From NCBI GenBank assembly GCA_963786975.1, contig CAWBBE010000003.1, positions 62,001 to 126,000 of the forward strand: DNA of 64,000 nucleotides, read 5' to 3'. Below the pieces are notes generated by a model. It made no database searches, was not told the DNA's origin, and was given only the letters and a program-made list of their open reading frames with translations. The position numbers and the translations under genes were made by a program. Every line of letters begins with the position of its first letter. Position 1 is the first letter of the stretch. Positions 27,959 through 35,784 of the stretch are shown here, piece by piece. Source of the stretch: Palsa-506 sp963786975. GTDB lineage: Bacteria > Actinomycetota > Actinomycetes > Streptosporangiales > Streptosporangiaceae.

Positions 27959-27996
27959 CAGGCAGGGCTCCATCCAGCGGTATTGCCGCGACCGGC

Positions 27997-29463
27997 TCAG
28001 TAGGCGCCGGATCCGCGCATTACCGCCGAGCTCGTCTTCCACAAAATCTGCAGGTCAAGAACCAGCGACCAGTTCTCTACATAGCGCAGATCGAGCCGGA
28101 CTGATTCCTCCCAGGACAGATCTGACCGGCCGTTGACCTGCCAGAGGCCGGTGAGTCCCGGCTTGACGACGAGCCGCCGCCGGACATAATCGCCGTACCT
28201 GGCCGCCTCATCCGGCAGCGCCGGCCGCGGGCCGACCAGCGACATGTCCCCCCGCACCACGTTGATCAGCTGCGGCAGCTCGTCTACCGACCAGCGGCGG
28301 AGCCTGGCGCCGACGGACGTGATCCGCGGATCGTTCCGGATCTTGAAAAGCACGCCGTCTTTCTCGTTGCTGACCGCGAGCTGCGCCTTGCGGTCTTCCG
28401 CGTCCAGCACCATCGTGCGGAACTTGTACACGGTGAACGCGCGGCCGTCCTTGCCCACCCTGGTCTGCCGGAACAGCGCCGGGCCGCCGTCCGAGAGCCT
28501 GATGGCCAGGGCAATGGCCACGAATACCGGCGTCAGCAGCAGCAGTGCGGAGAACCCGACGACCTTGTCGAAGGCATCCTTGATGACCTGCTTGGCGCCG
28601 GTGAACTCCGGGTGGTCGACGTGCAGCAGCGGCAGCCCGGCCACCGGCCTGATCGTCGTACGCGGCCCGGCGACGTCCAGCAGCGCCGGGGCGACGCACA
28701 AGTCGGTGCCGGTCTTCTCCAGCTCCCAGGCGAGCTCTCGCAGCCGCACACCGCTCATCTCCGGGCAGGCGAGCACCGCGACCGTGTCGGCGTCGTACTG
28801 CTGCACCACGCTGGCGACGTTGCGCAGGCCGCCGACCAGCGGAATCCCGTTCACCTCGGAGTCGCCTTCGGGGCCGGCCACGCAGGCCGCGACGACCGAA
28901 AGCCCGTGATAGGTCTCCCGGCGCAATTCAGTCGCCAGGTCGGCGACGACCGGCGTGTGGCCGACCGCCACTACCCGCCGCATGCAGCTGCCCATCGTGC
29001 GCAGCCGGTGCAGCCGCTTGCGCAGCGCGAACCTGGCGAGCAGGTCGGACAGGGTGAGGCAGGGCAGCGCGATAACCACGTAACCGCGGGCGATGCCGGT
29101 CTTGGTCGCGTAGGCCGCGATCGCGACCGTGGCGGTCAGCGTGAGCCCGGCATTCAGCACCCGGCGGAACTCGTCCGTGCCGACCCCGATGAACCGGGAG
29201 TCGTACCCGCCGGCCAGGGCCACGATGCAGAGCCAGATGAGCGGCAGGCCCAGGCTGAACGCCAGGTAACTGCTCGACTGATTGCCGTCCCCGTCGAACC
29301 GCAGCTTGAGCGCCAGCAGGCCGCTCAGCAGCGCGCAGAGGCCGTCCGCCAAGATCGCCTGGCGCCGATAGCCGCCGGTCCATACGGCCGGCTTCTGCGC
29401 GGCCAGCCGAGCGACCGCCTTGTCAGCCCGCCGGCCCCCCGTGACGGCTGTCTGACCTGACAC
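27997..29463 (-). CDS. Polyprenyl-phosphate sugar-1-phosphate transferase (WbaP/exopolysaccharide priming enzyme)
   Basis: 488 aa, GTG start at 29463. Four to five N-terminal helices (about residues 35-155), a Rossmann CoA-binding-like domain (VVAVGHTPVVADLATELRR, about 165-270), one further helix (FSALLLLTPVFVAIALAIRL) and the catalytic sugar transferase domain with KFRTM, VDELPQLINVVRGDMSLVGPRP, and KPGLTGLWQVNGRSDLSWEE. It loads the first sugar phosphate on undecaprenyl phosphate at the inner membrane face. It leads the leftward cysQ-cysD-cysN unit, 38 bases from cysQ, behind a promoter region at 29464-29665. Confidence 0.92.
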   Translation of the reverse strand: MSGQTAVTGGRRADKAVARLAAQKPAVWTGGYRRQAILADGLCALLSGLLALKLRFDGDGNQSSSYLAFSLGLPLIWLCIVALAGGYDSRFIGVGTDEFRRVLNAGLTLTATVAIAAYATKTGIARGYVVIALPCLTLSDLLARFALRKRLHRLRTMGSCMRRVVAVGHTPVVADLATELRRETYHGLSVVAACVAGPEGDSEVNGIPLVGGLRNVASVVQQYDADTVAVLACPEMSGVRLRELAWELEKTGTDLCVAPALLDVAGPRTTIRPVAGLPLLHVDHPEFTGAKQVIKDAFDKVVGFSALLLLTPVFVAIALAIRLSDGGPALFRQTRVGKDGRAFTVYKFRTMVLDAEDRKAQLAVSNEKDGVLFKIRNDPRITSVGARLRRWSVDELPQLINVVRGDMSLVGPRPALPDEAARYGDYVRRRLVVKPGLTGLWQVNGRSDLSWEESVRLDLRYVENWSLVLDLQILWKTSSAVMRGSGAY

Positions 29464-29587
29464 TCTGGCACCCGACCTTTCCTGCCCGCCGCCGGGCCGG
29501 CCACGCCTGCCGCATGTTCACCCCGCCTTGCATAGGGAAGACGCCTAGCCAAATGGGACGGTTGACAGCTTTCCCTGCGATCTGAGC

Positions 29588-29615
29588 ATCATAGGCCAGT
29601 TAAGCGCGGGTTAAC
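29588..29615 (-). promoter_or_regulatory. Candidate promoter/operator of the WbaP-cysQDN unit
   Basis: On the minus strand a -10 TATGAT (29593-29588) is preceded at 17 bases by TGTTAA. The spacer is overlapped by an inverted repeat GTTAA-7-TTAAC (29599-29615). The arrangement suggests a repressible vegetative-type promoter starting near 29,581 with a leader of about 118 bases. Confidence 0.45.
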
Positions 29616-29654
29616 ATACCGGCCGAAGCGGTCATCAAGCCTCTGACCACGCGA

Positions 29655-29685
29655 TATCCCCGTAATCACCGGGGCTGCGGGGATA
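29655..29685 (-). terminator. Candidate hairpin across the pth stop codon
   Basis: TATCCCCG (29655-29662) and CGGGGATA (29678-29685) form a perfect 8-bp stem with a 15-base loop, straddling the end of pth. No T-run follows. It may end leftward transcription before the polysaccharide locus. Confidence 0.4.
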
Positions 29686-30274
29686 AATCCGGTGGTGAAA
29701 TATCCGGGTGAAATTCGTTCTGGGCGGCGGCCAGGCCGCGGGTCAGCAGGGCCGCCGTGGCGTCCGCGCTCCGGTCGACCAGCCAGGGCAGCAGCTTGCG
29801 CTCGGCGGCGGAGAAATCGCGCAGCACGAAGGCAGCCGGGTCCATCCGGCCGGGCGGCCGGCCGATGCCCAGCCGGATCCGGTAGTAGTCCCGGGTGGAC
29901 AGCGCGGCGGTAACGGACCTCAGTCCGTTATGTCCGTTATCGCCGCCATCGAGCTTTAGCCTGATAGTACCGAACGGTATGTCCAGATCGTCGTGCACGA
30001 CGATCACCCGCGCTGGCGGGATCTTGTAGAAGCTCCGCATCGCCGCGACCGGCCGGCCGGCCAGGTTCATGTACGACATCGGCTTGCCGAGCGTGACCGG
30101 GACGCCGGCCAGCCGGCCGACGGCTACCACCGCGCCCGAGCGGTCCCGCTTGAACCGCGCGCCGATCCGGGCGGCGAGCACGTCGGCGACCATGAAGCCG
30201 GCATTGTGCCGGTTGCCCGCATACTCGGGGCCGGGGTTGCCGAGCCCCGCGATCAGCCAGCGCTCGTCGGCCAT
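29666..30274 (-). CDS. pth: Peptidyl-tRNA hydrolase
   Basis: 202 aa, recycles peptidyl-tRNA. Family motifs: LIAGLGNPGPEYAGNRHNAGFMV with catalytic His-20 region at residues 7-29, KPMSYMNLAGRPV, VIVVHDDLDIPFG with catalytic Asp near residue 95, GGDNGHNGLRSV. Usual length and order with rplY, prs and glmU, as in mycobacteria. First gene to the right of the polysaccharide locus. Confidence 0.96.
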   Translation of the reverse strand: MADERWLIAGLGNPGPEYAGNRHNAGFMVADVLAARIGARFKRDRSGAVVAVGRLAGVPVTLGKPMSYMNLAGRPVAAMRSFYKIPPARVIVVHDDLDIPFGTIRLKLDGGDNGHNGLRSVTAALSTRDYYRIRLGIGRPPGRMDPAAFVLRDFSAAERKLLPWLVDRSADATAALLTRGLAAAQNEFHPDISPPDLSPQPR

Positions 30275-30330
30275 CCGTGCGCACCGGGACCGGGCTTACC
30301 GCGGGCAGGCCTGGCCGCCCCGGAGCCGGG

Positions 30331-30990
30331 TCAGCCAGCTTCCCCGGCCGCGGCGTCCGGCCCGGCATCGGGCACCGGGGCAGGCTCGCCGTCCGCGGCC
30401 ACGGCCGGCTCTTCGGCCTCGATGCCGAGATCGGCATCCAGCTGCTCGGCCGTCGGGGCGGCGATGATGTGCAGCACGAGCAGGTCCGGATCGACGGCCA
30501 GCGTCGCGCCCGCGGGCAGCGACAGGTCGCCCGCGTGCACCGCTGCGCCGATCTCCATGCCCTCGACGCTGACCTCGATCCCGGTCGGGATATTGGTCGC
30601 TTCCGCCTCCACGGCGACCTGCACGAGCTGCTGGTCGAGCAGCCCGTCCGGGGCGATCTCGCCGGTCACCTGCACGGCGACGTCGACGGTTACCTTCTCG
30701 CCGTGCGTGACCAGGATCAGGTCCACGTGCTCGACGGAGCCCCTGATCGGATCCCGCTGCACCGCCTTCGGCAGCGCGAGCTCGTTGCCGCCGGGCAGCC
30801 CGTCGAGCCGGATCAGCACGTTGGCGGTCCGCAGCGCCAGCAGCACGTCGTGACCCGGCAGGCTGACGTGCCGGGTGTCCGTGCCGTGGCCGTACAGCAC
30901 GGCGGGCACCCGGCCCTGGCGCCGGATCTGGCGGGCGGCGCCCTTGCCGAACTTATCCCGCAGCTCGGCGGCGATGCGTACCTCGGACAC
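30331..30990 (-). CDS. rplY: 50S ribosomal protein L25/general stress protein Ctc
   Basis: 219 aa: N-terminal 5S-rRNA-binding L25 domain (FGKGAARQIRRQGRVPAVLYGHG, residues about 12-34) and a C-terminal TL5/Ctc beta domain (SVEHVDLILV, VQVTGEIAPDGLLDQ, IPTGIEVSVEGMEIG), ending in the usual acidic Ala/Glu/Pro tail. GTG start with AGGAG 7 bases upstream. Lies between pth and prs as in other actinomycetes. Confidence 0.95.
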   Translation of the reverse strand: MSEVRIAAELRDKFGKGAARQIRRQGRVPAVLYGHGTDTRHVSLPGHDVLLALRTANVLIRLDGLPGGNELALPKAVQRDPIRGSVEHVDLILVTHGEKVTVDVAVQVTGEIAPDGLLDQQLVQVAVEAEATNIPTGIEVSVEGMEIGAAVHAGDLSLPAGATLAVDPDLLVLHIIAAPTAEQLDADLGIEAEEPAVAADGEPAPVPDAGPDAAAGEAG

Positions 30991-31096
30991 GGTGGGACTC
31001 CTCAGCGGTAAGAAAATTCCTGCGCAGTCTAGCCGACCGCGGCGCCGGCCCGCGCGCGGCCGGACGAGGCCGCGGGCCCCGCCGGTGCCGCGCTGC

Positions 31097-32074
31097 TCAG
31101 CTCTGCCCGTCGAACAGGCTGGTCACCGATCCGTCGCTGAACACCTCGTTGATCGCGCGCGCGATCAGCGGCGCGATGGACAGCACGGTGAGCTTGTCGA
31201 ACCGCTTCTCCGCCGGGATCGGCAGCGTATTGGTGATGACAACCTCGCTGATCCTGGAATTCTTCAGGCCGTCCACCGCCGATCCGGACAGCACGCCGTG
31301 CGTGGCCGTCACGATGACCTTGGCGGCGCCCTGCTCGAACAGCAGCTCAGCCGCGTTCACGATCGTCGCCCCGGTGTCGATCATGTCGTCCACCAGGATG
31401 CAGGTCCGGCCAGCCACCTCGCCGACCACCTCGAGGATCTTCACCTTGTTGGCCACGTCGGTATCGCGCCGCTTGTGGATGATCGCCAGCGGGCAGCTGA
31501 GCCGGTCGGTCCACCGCTCGCAGACCCTGACCCGCCCGGCATCCGGCGCCACCACGGTCACCTCGGACAGATCCAGCCTCTCCTCGATGTAGGAGGCCAG
31601 GATCGGCAGCGCGAACAGATGGTCCACCGGCCCGTCGAAGAAACCCTGGATCTGCGCGGTATGCAGGTCGACCGCCATCAGCCGGTCCGCTCCGGCGGCG
31701 GCGAACAGGTCGGCCATCAGCCGGGCCGAGATCGGCTCCCGGCCACGGCTCTTCTTGTCCTGGCGGGCATAACCGAAGAACGGGGCGACTACCGTGATGC
31801 GCTTCGCCGACGCCCGCTTGAGGGCATCCACCATGATCAGGTGCTCCATGATCCACTGGTTGATCGGCGCGGTGTGGCTCTGCAGCACGAAGGCATCACA
31901 GCCGCGCACCGACTCCAGGAACCGCACGAAGATCTCGCCGTTCGCGAAGTCATACAGCCTGGTCGGCGTCGGCTCGATGCCGAGGCAGCCGGCTATGTCG
32001 TTGGTCAGGCCGGGGAATGCCCGGCCGGAGAAGAGCAGCAGCTTCTTCTCGCCGGTGGCCGTGATGCCAGTCAC
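31097..32074 (-). CDS. prs: Ribose-phosphate pyrophosphokinase
   Basis: 325 aa, makes PRPP from ribose 5-phosphate and ATP. GTG at 32074 overlaps the glmU stop (GTGA). Motifs: FSGRAFPGLTNDIA, FANGEIFVRF, ATP-flag FFGYARQDKKSRGREPISARL, metal site VDLHTAQIQGFF, PRPP loop ILVDDMIDTGATIVNAAELL. Usual length. The frame is open further upstream but that part is a glmU shadow. Confidence 0.96.
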   Translation of the reverse strand: MTGITATGEKKLLLFSGRAFPGLTNDIAGCLGIEPTPTRLYDFANGEIFVRFLESVRGCDAFVLQSHTAPINQWIMEHLIMVDALKRASAKRITVVAPFFGYARQDKKSRGREPISARLMADLFAAAGADRLMAVDLHTAQIQGFFDGPVDHLFALPILASYIEERLDLSEVTVVAPDAGRVRVCERWTDRLSCPLAIIHKRRDTDVANKVKILEVVGEVAGRTCILVDDMIDTGATIVNAAELLFEQGAAKVIVTATHGVLSGSAVDGLKNSRISEVVITNTLPIPAEKRFDKLTVLSIAPLIARAINEVFSDGSVTSLFDGQS

Positions 32075-33156
32075 TCGTCCCGCGCTCCCTCGTCTGGCGC
32101 CGAGCCTGCCCGCTCGTCCCCTGCCAGTGTCGTGCCTGGCACGAGGTGCGCGAAAGGCCCGACGCTGGTACCGGGTCCGACCACGGCGGATTCGCAGACC
32201 GACTGGATCACCGTGGCGCCGGCCGCGACCGCGGTGTCGCGGATCAGGCAGCCGGGGCCGATCCTCGCCCCGGCGGCGATGACCGTGCTGCCCTCCAGCT
32301 GCGTGCCCGGCCCGATCTCGGTGTCCGGCTCCAGCCGCACGCCGACGTCGATCCAGGTCGAAGCCGGATCGTGGATGGTCACCCCGGCCTGCATCCAGCG
32401 GCCCAGCACGCGCTCGTTCAGCACCCGCCTGGCCCAGGCGAGCTGAGCCTGGTCGTTCACGCCCAGCACCTCGTCCGGATCGGGGCACGCCGCCGTGGCC
32501 ACCAGGTAGCCGTCGCCGCGCAGGATGCCCACGGCGTCGGTGAGGTACTCCTCGCCCTTGGCGTTGTCGGTGGGCACCCGCTTGACGACGTCAGCCAGCA
32601 GGTCCCCGGCAAACGCGTAGACCCCTGAGTTGATCTCCGTGATGACCCGCTCGGCGGCGGTGGCGTCCGAGTCCTCCACGATCCCGGCGAAGCCGCCGGC
32701 GGTATCCCGGACGATCCGGCCGTAGCCCGCCGGGTCATCGACGACCGCGGTGAGCACGGTGACCGCGGCGTCACCCGACTCATGCGCCGCGACGAGCTCC
32801 GCCAGCGTCTGCGACCGCAGCAGCGGGGTGTCCGCGTAGGTCACCACGATCGTGCCGTGGATCAAGCCGACCGACTCGATCACCGTGCGTACCGCGTGCC
32901 CGGTTCCGCCGCGGCGCTCCTGGACGACCATCGTGGCGTCCGGGGCGAGCTCGGCGAGCTGCTCGGCCACCTGGCCGCCGGCCTGCCCGGTCACGACGAC
33001 CAGGCGCTCCGGCGCGAGCTCGCGGGCGGTCGCCAGGACGTGGCCCAGCATGGTCCGGCCGCAGATCTCGTGCAGGACCTTAGGAGTACGGGTCTTCATC
33101 CGCGTGCCCTCACCCGCTGCAAGGATGACGACGGCGGCCGGACCGCTCGCGCTCAC
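32071..33156 (-). CDS. glmU: Bifunctional GlmU with truncated acetyltransferase domain
   Basis: 361 aa, GTG start (GGAG upstream). The N-acetylglucosamine-1-phosphate uridylyltransferase half is complete: VVILAAGEGTRMKTRTPKVLHEI, GTGHAVRT, TYADTPLL, GYGRIVRD, EINSGVYAF and DNAKGEEYLTD. The left-handed beta-helix starts (DTEIGPGTQLEGSTVI, VVGPGTSVGPFAHLVPGTTL) but the protein ends about 10 turns early, versus about 480-490 aa for the family. The usual YLRPG arginine is Val (HLVPG), and the EIKN, His, Tyr and NIGAG acetyltransferase residues are absent. prs begins at once, so no hidden C-terminus remains. Glucosamine-1-phosphate acetylation must be done elsewhere or lost. Confidence 0.9.
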   Translation of the reverse strand: MSASGPAAVVILAAGEGTRMKTRTPKVLHEICGRTMLGHVLATARELAPERLVVVTGQAGGQVAEQLAELAPDATMVVQERRGGTGHAVRTVIESVGLIHGTIVVTYADTPLLRSQTLAELVAAHESGDAAVTVLTAVVDDPAGYGRIVRDTAGGFAGIVEDSDATAAERVITEINSGVYAFAGDLLADVVKRVPTDNAKGEEYLTDAVGILRGDGYLVATAACPDPDEVLGVNDQAQLAWARRVLNERVLGRWMQAGVTIHDPASTWIDVGVRLEPDTEIGPGTQLEGSTVIAAGARIGPGCLIRDTAVAAGATVIQSVCESAVVGPGTSVGPFAHLVPGTTLAGDERAGSAPDEGARDE

Positions 33157-33331
33157 TCGGCTCCTTTTGTGTCAGTGCAGGTGCATTCGTGCAGGCACAA
33201 GGCAGGAGGCTCCCCCGCCGGTTCACGTTCCGGACTCCCGCAGGATACCGCCAGGGCAGGGTGGCCCACCCCGGGACGGCCGATGACGGGCCGGCCAGGA
33301 TTTTGTCGGCAGGTCGAATTATTGTTCGATT

Positions 33332-34198
33332 ATGGCCGCTAAAACCGGGTTCGCAGAGTTACGGCAGCAGGCGATCGCGCTGCGCCGCGCGGGCAGGTCG
33401 CGCCGGGAAATCAGGCAGTTGCTGGCCATCGGCAGCAACGCGACGCTGAACGACGCACTGAGCGGCGAGCCGCCGCCGGAGTGGACGCTGCGCCCTAACG
33501 CGAAGGACGGGCTGCGGGAGGCCGCCAGGGAGCTCCGCCGAAGCGGCCTCGGCTACCAGCAGATCGCGGCCGAGCTCGGCGTATCCAAGAGCTCGGTCTC
33601 GCTCTGGGTAAGGGACCTGCCCCGCCCTCCCCGGCTGAGCTACGAGGAGTGCCGTAAACGTCATGCCGAGGCAGTGCGCAGGTACTGGGCCGCCGAGCGT
33701 CCGGCCCGCGCAGAGCGCCGGGACGCCGTCAGGCTCGCCGCGATCGCGGCGGCGGGCGTGCTGAGCGAACGGGAGGTCCTGATCGCCGGGGCTATCGCCT
33801 ATTGGTGCGAGGGCTCGAAGAACAAGCCGCACCGCCGTGGCGACCGGGTCGCCTTCATCAACAGCGACCCGGCCCTGGTCCGCTTCTTCCTGCATTTCCT
33901 TGACGTCGCAGGGATCGATCGCAGCAGGCTCATCTTCCGGGTCTACATCCATCAGACCGCTGACATCGCGGCCGCGGAGAGATTCTGGCTGGCGGTGGCA
34001 GACGCCGAGCCGTCGCAGTTCAGGAAGGCAACGCTCAAGAAGCACAATCCCGCCACCACCCGCAGGAACAGAGGCAACGAATATCACGGATGCCTCCGCG
34101 TCGACGTGCGGCGAAGCGCGGACTTGTACGGCAAGATCGAGGGGTGGGCTGCCGCCGCGATGGCAAGCGCGACCATAACCTGGGGCCGCGGGCCGTAG
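33332..34198 (+). CDS. HTH protein with LAGLIDADG-like C-terminal domain
   Basis: 288 aa, function unknown. The first 50 residues and again about 60-95 look helix-turn-helix like: RRAGRSRREIRQLLAIGSN, then GLGYQQIAAELGVSKSSVSLWVRDL. The second half (IAGAIAYWCEGSK, RVAFINSDPALVRFFLHFLDV, RVYIHQTADIAAAERFW) follows the pattern of LAGLIDADG-related DNA-binding domains found in many actinobacterial regulators. It stands alone, divergent from glmU, 155 bases before a tRNA-Gln gene. I do not assign a role; DNA binding is likely. Confidence 0.7.
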   Translation: MAAKTGFAELRQQAIALRRAGRSRREIRQLLAIGSNATLNDALSGEPPPEWTLRPNAKDGLREAARELRRSGLGYQQIAAELGVSKSSVSLWVRDLPRPPRLSYEECRKRHAEAVRRYWAAERPARAERRDAVRLAAIAAAGVLSEREVLIAGAIAYWCEGSKNKPHRRGDRVAFINSDPALVRFFLHFLDVAGIDRSRLIFRVYIHQTADIAAAERFWLAVADAEPSQFRKATLKKHNPATTRRNRGNEYHGCLRVDVRRSADLYGKIEGWAAAAMASATITWGRGP

Positions 34199-34227
34199 CC
34201 CGGCGCCGCTGGGCCGCCGTGCACCCG

Positions 34228-34267
34228 GCACCGGGCGGCGCGGGCAAGCACCGGGCGGCGCGGGCAA
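34228..34267 (+). repeat. 20-bp tandem duplication
   Basis: GCACCGGGCGGCGCGGGCAA occurs twice back to back (34228-34247, 34248-34267) between the HTH gene and the tRNA. No coding meaning seen. Confidence 0.7.
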
Positions 34268-34353
34268 CGGGACGCTGCCGGCGCACGCGGAAGAAGCGCC
34301 GCCAAGTCGGTATCGTAGTTGCGCGACCCGTCCGGCAGCCCAGCCGGGGTGGC

Positions 34354-34427
34354 TGTCCGGCGTAGGGTAATTGGCAGCCCACAGGATTTTGGATCCTGGT
34401 TTGTCCTGGTTCGAGTCCAGGCGCCGG
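34354..34427 (+). tRNA. tRNA-Gln (anticodon TTG)
   Basis: Full cloverleaf by hand: acceptor TCCGGCG/CGCCGGA plus discriminator A, D-stem GGGT/GCCC, anticodon stem CAGGA/TCCTG with loop TTTTGGA giving anticodon TTG (34387-34389), T-arm CCTGG-TTCGAGT-CCAGG. 74 bases, no encoded CCA. The variable loop is six bases, one more than common. Same strand as the HTH gene. Confidence 0.92.
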
Positions 34428-34585
34428 AACTATTCGTTTTGTTACCGCCGATCGGGACCGTTTCCGGCCCGCCCGCCTCCGTGGCTGCCGTCCGTGTTCT
34501 GGCTGGTTTCCGCTGCTCATTGCCGGTACGCCGGGGCACGGCTAGCGGTCCGGCGGATGTGATCCTGCCGACACTCCGGCAAAGA

Positions 34586-34621
34586 TTGCGCAGAACGCTT
34601 GCGCAACCTACGGTATCGTAG
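34586..34621 (+). promoter_or_regulatory. Predicted promoter and TetR-type palindrome of the desaturase gene
   Basis: TTGCGC (34586-34591), 17-base spacer, TACGGT (34609-34614). The -10 is covered by CTACG-GTAT-CGTAG (34608-34621), a 5-bp-arm palindrome, and a second related site CTACGGTTACGTAAG follows at 34623-34637 with the 8-bp palindrome TTACGTAA. These are likely operators for the TetR protein encoded just after the desaturase. The link is inference. Confidence 0.5.
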
Positions 34622-34721
34622 CCTACGGTTACGTAAGCGTATTTGCATTGGCCCCTGACCATGGTGTGTGCGAAGCCGCTCGTCATCCGACCGCTGAAGT
34701 GCAGCCGAGCGAGGAGCGCCA

Positions 34722-35756
34722 ATGACCGCTACCACCGAACGCGTCGCGTCGCGACGCGACGACCTGCCCGCGCCCAGGGCACCCGGCCCGCGCCCGGACC
34801 TCCGGCCCGAGCCGGCCAGCAACGCCGAGCGGGTGCTCGTCGCGCTGTTCGTCGCGGTGCCGTTCCTCGCCTTGCTGGCCGCCGTGCCGGTGGCCTGGGG
34901 CTGGGGCCTGGGCTGGCATGACGTCGTGCTGGCCATCGCCTTTTACCTGGTCTCCGGGCTGGGGATCAGCATGGGCCTGCACCGGTACTTCACCCACGGG
35001 TCGTTCAAGGCCAGCCGCGGTTTCAAGATCGCGCTCGCCATCGCCGGGTCGCTGGCGATCGAGGGGCCGGTGATCACCTGGGTGGCCGATCACCGCAGGC
35101 ACCACAAGTTCAGCGACAAGGAAGGCGACCCGCACTCGCCGTGGCGCTTCGGGAACGACTGGAAGGCGCTCACCAAGGGCCTCGCGTTCGCCCATGTCGG
35201 CTGGCTGTTCGACGGCGAGGTCACGTCAGCGGAGAAATTCTGCCCGGACTGGCTGGCCGACTCCGATGTAGCCGGGATCTCGCGCTGGTTCCCCGCCCTG
35301 GTCACGGTCTCGCTGCTGGCGCCCGCGCTGATCGGCGGCCTGTGGTCGATGTCCTGGCCGGGCGCGGTCACCGCGTTCTTCTGGGCCAGCCTGGTCCGGA
35401 TCGCTTTCCTGCACCACGTCACCTGGTCGATCAACTCGATCTGCCACACCTTCGGCAAGGAGGAGTTCGAGGTCAGGGACAAGTCAAGGAACGTCAACTG
35501 GCTGGCCGTGCTGTCCTTCGGCGAGTCCTGGCACAACCTGCATCATGCCGATCCGACCTGCGCCAGGCACGGCGTGCTGAAGGGCCAGATCGACATCGCG
35601 GCCCGCGGCATCTGGCTGGCCGAGAAGCTCGGCTGGGCCTACGACGTCCGCTGGCCGGACGAGGCCCGGCTGTCCGCCAAGCAGACCGGCAGCACCCGCA
35701 AGCTCGGCTCGATGACCACGCGCCGGCCGCCGCGGCCGACCGACGCGATTGGCTGA
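34722..35756 (+). CDS. Acyl-CoA/fatty acid delta-9 desaturase
   Basis: 344 aa integral membrane di-iron desaturase with four predicted helices. Three His boxes in order: HRYFTH (about residue 87), DHRRHHKFSD (about 124-133) and SWHNLHHADPTCARHG (about 267-282). ATG 34722 has GAGGAG upstream. The C-terminal tail is basic and soluble. Introduces a double bond into membrane acyl chains; expression probably under the adjacent TetR protein and the palindromes upstream. Confidence 0.93.
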   Translation: MTATTERVASRRDDLPAPRAPGPRPDLRPEPASNAERVLVALFVAVPFLALLAAVPVAWGWGLGWHDVVLAIAFYLVSGLGISMGLHRYFTHGSFKASRGFKIALAIAGSLAIEGPVITWVADHRRHHKFSDKEGDPHSPWRFGNDWKALTKGLAFAHVGWLFDGEVTSAEKFCPDWLADSDVAGISRWFPALVTVSLLAPALIGGLWSMSWPGAVTAFFWASLVRIAFLHHVTWSINSICHTFGKEEFEVRDKSRNVNWLAVLSFGESWHNLHHADPTCARHGVLKGQIDIAARGIWLAEKLGWAYDVRWPDEARLSAKQTGSTRKLGSMTTRRPPRPTDAIG

Positions 35757-35784
35757 CCTACCGCATGGTCGACATGATGGAGCA

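Larger units (their letters stand above)
34199..34721. other. Non-protein-coding stretch holding tRNA-Gln and the desaturase promoter
   Basis: 523 bases. Contains, in order, the 20-bp tandem repeat, tRNA-Gln at 34354-34427 and an AT-richer promoter region with several palindromes at 34586-34640. I see no other gene. Confidence 0.6.

Noticed and set aside
6722..29463. Prophage or integrative element as origin of the polysaccharide locus
   Set aside because: No integrase, transposase, att repeats or tRNA at its edges; GC and codon use match the neighbours except in the short intergenic AT-rich patches.
32071..32200. Frameshift as the cause of the short GlmU
   Set aside because: No beta-helix continuation exists in any frame, and prs starts at 32074, so the missing domain is not hidden by an indel.
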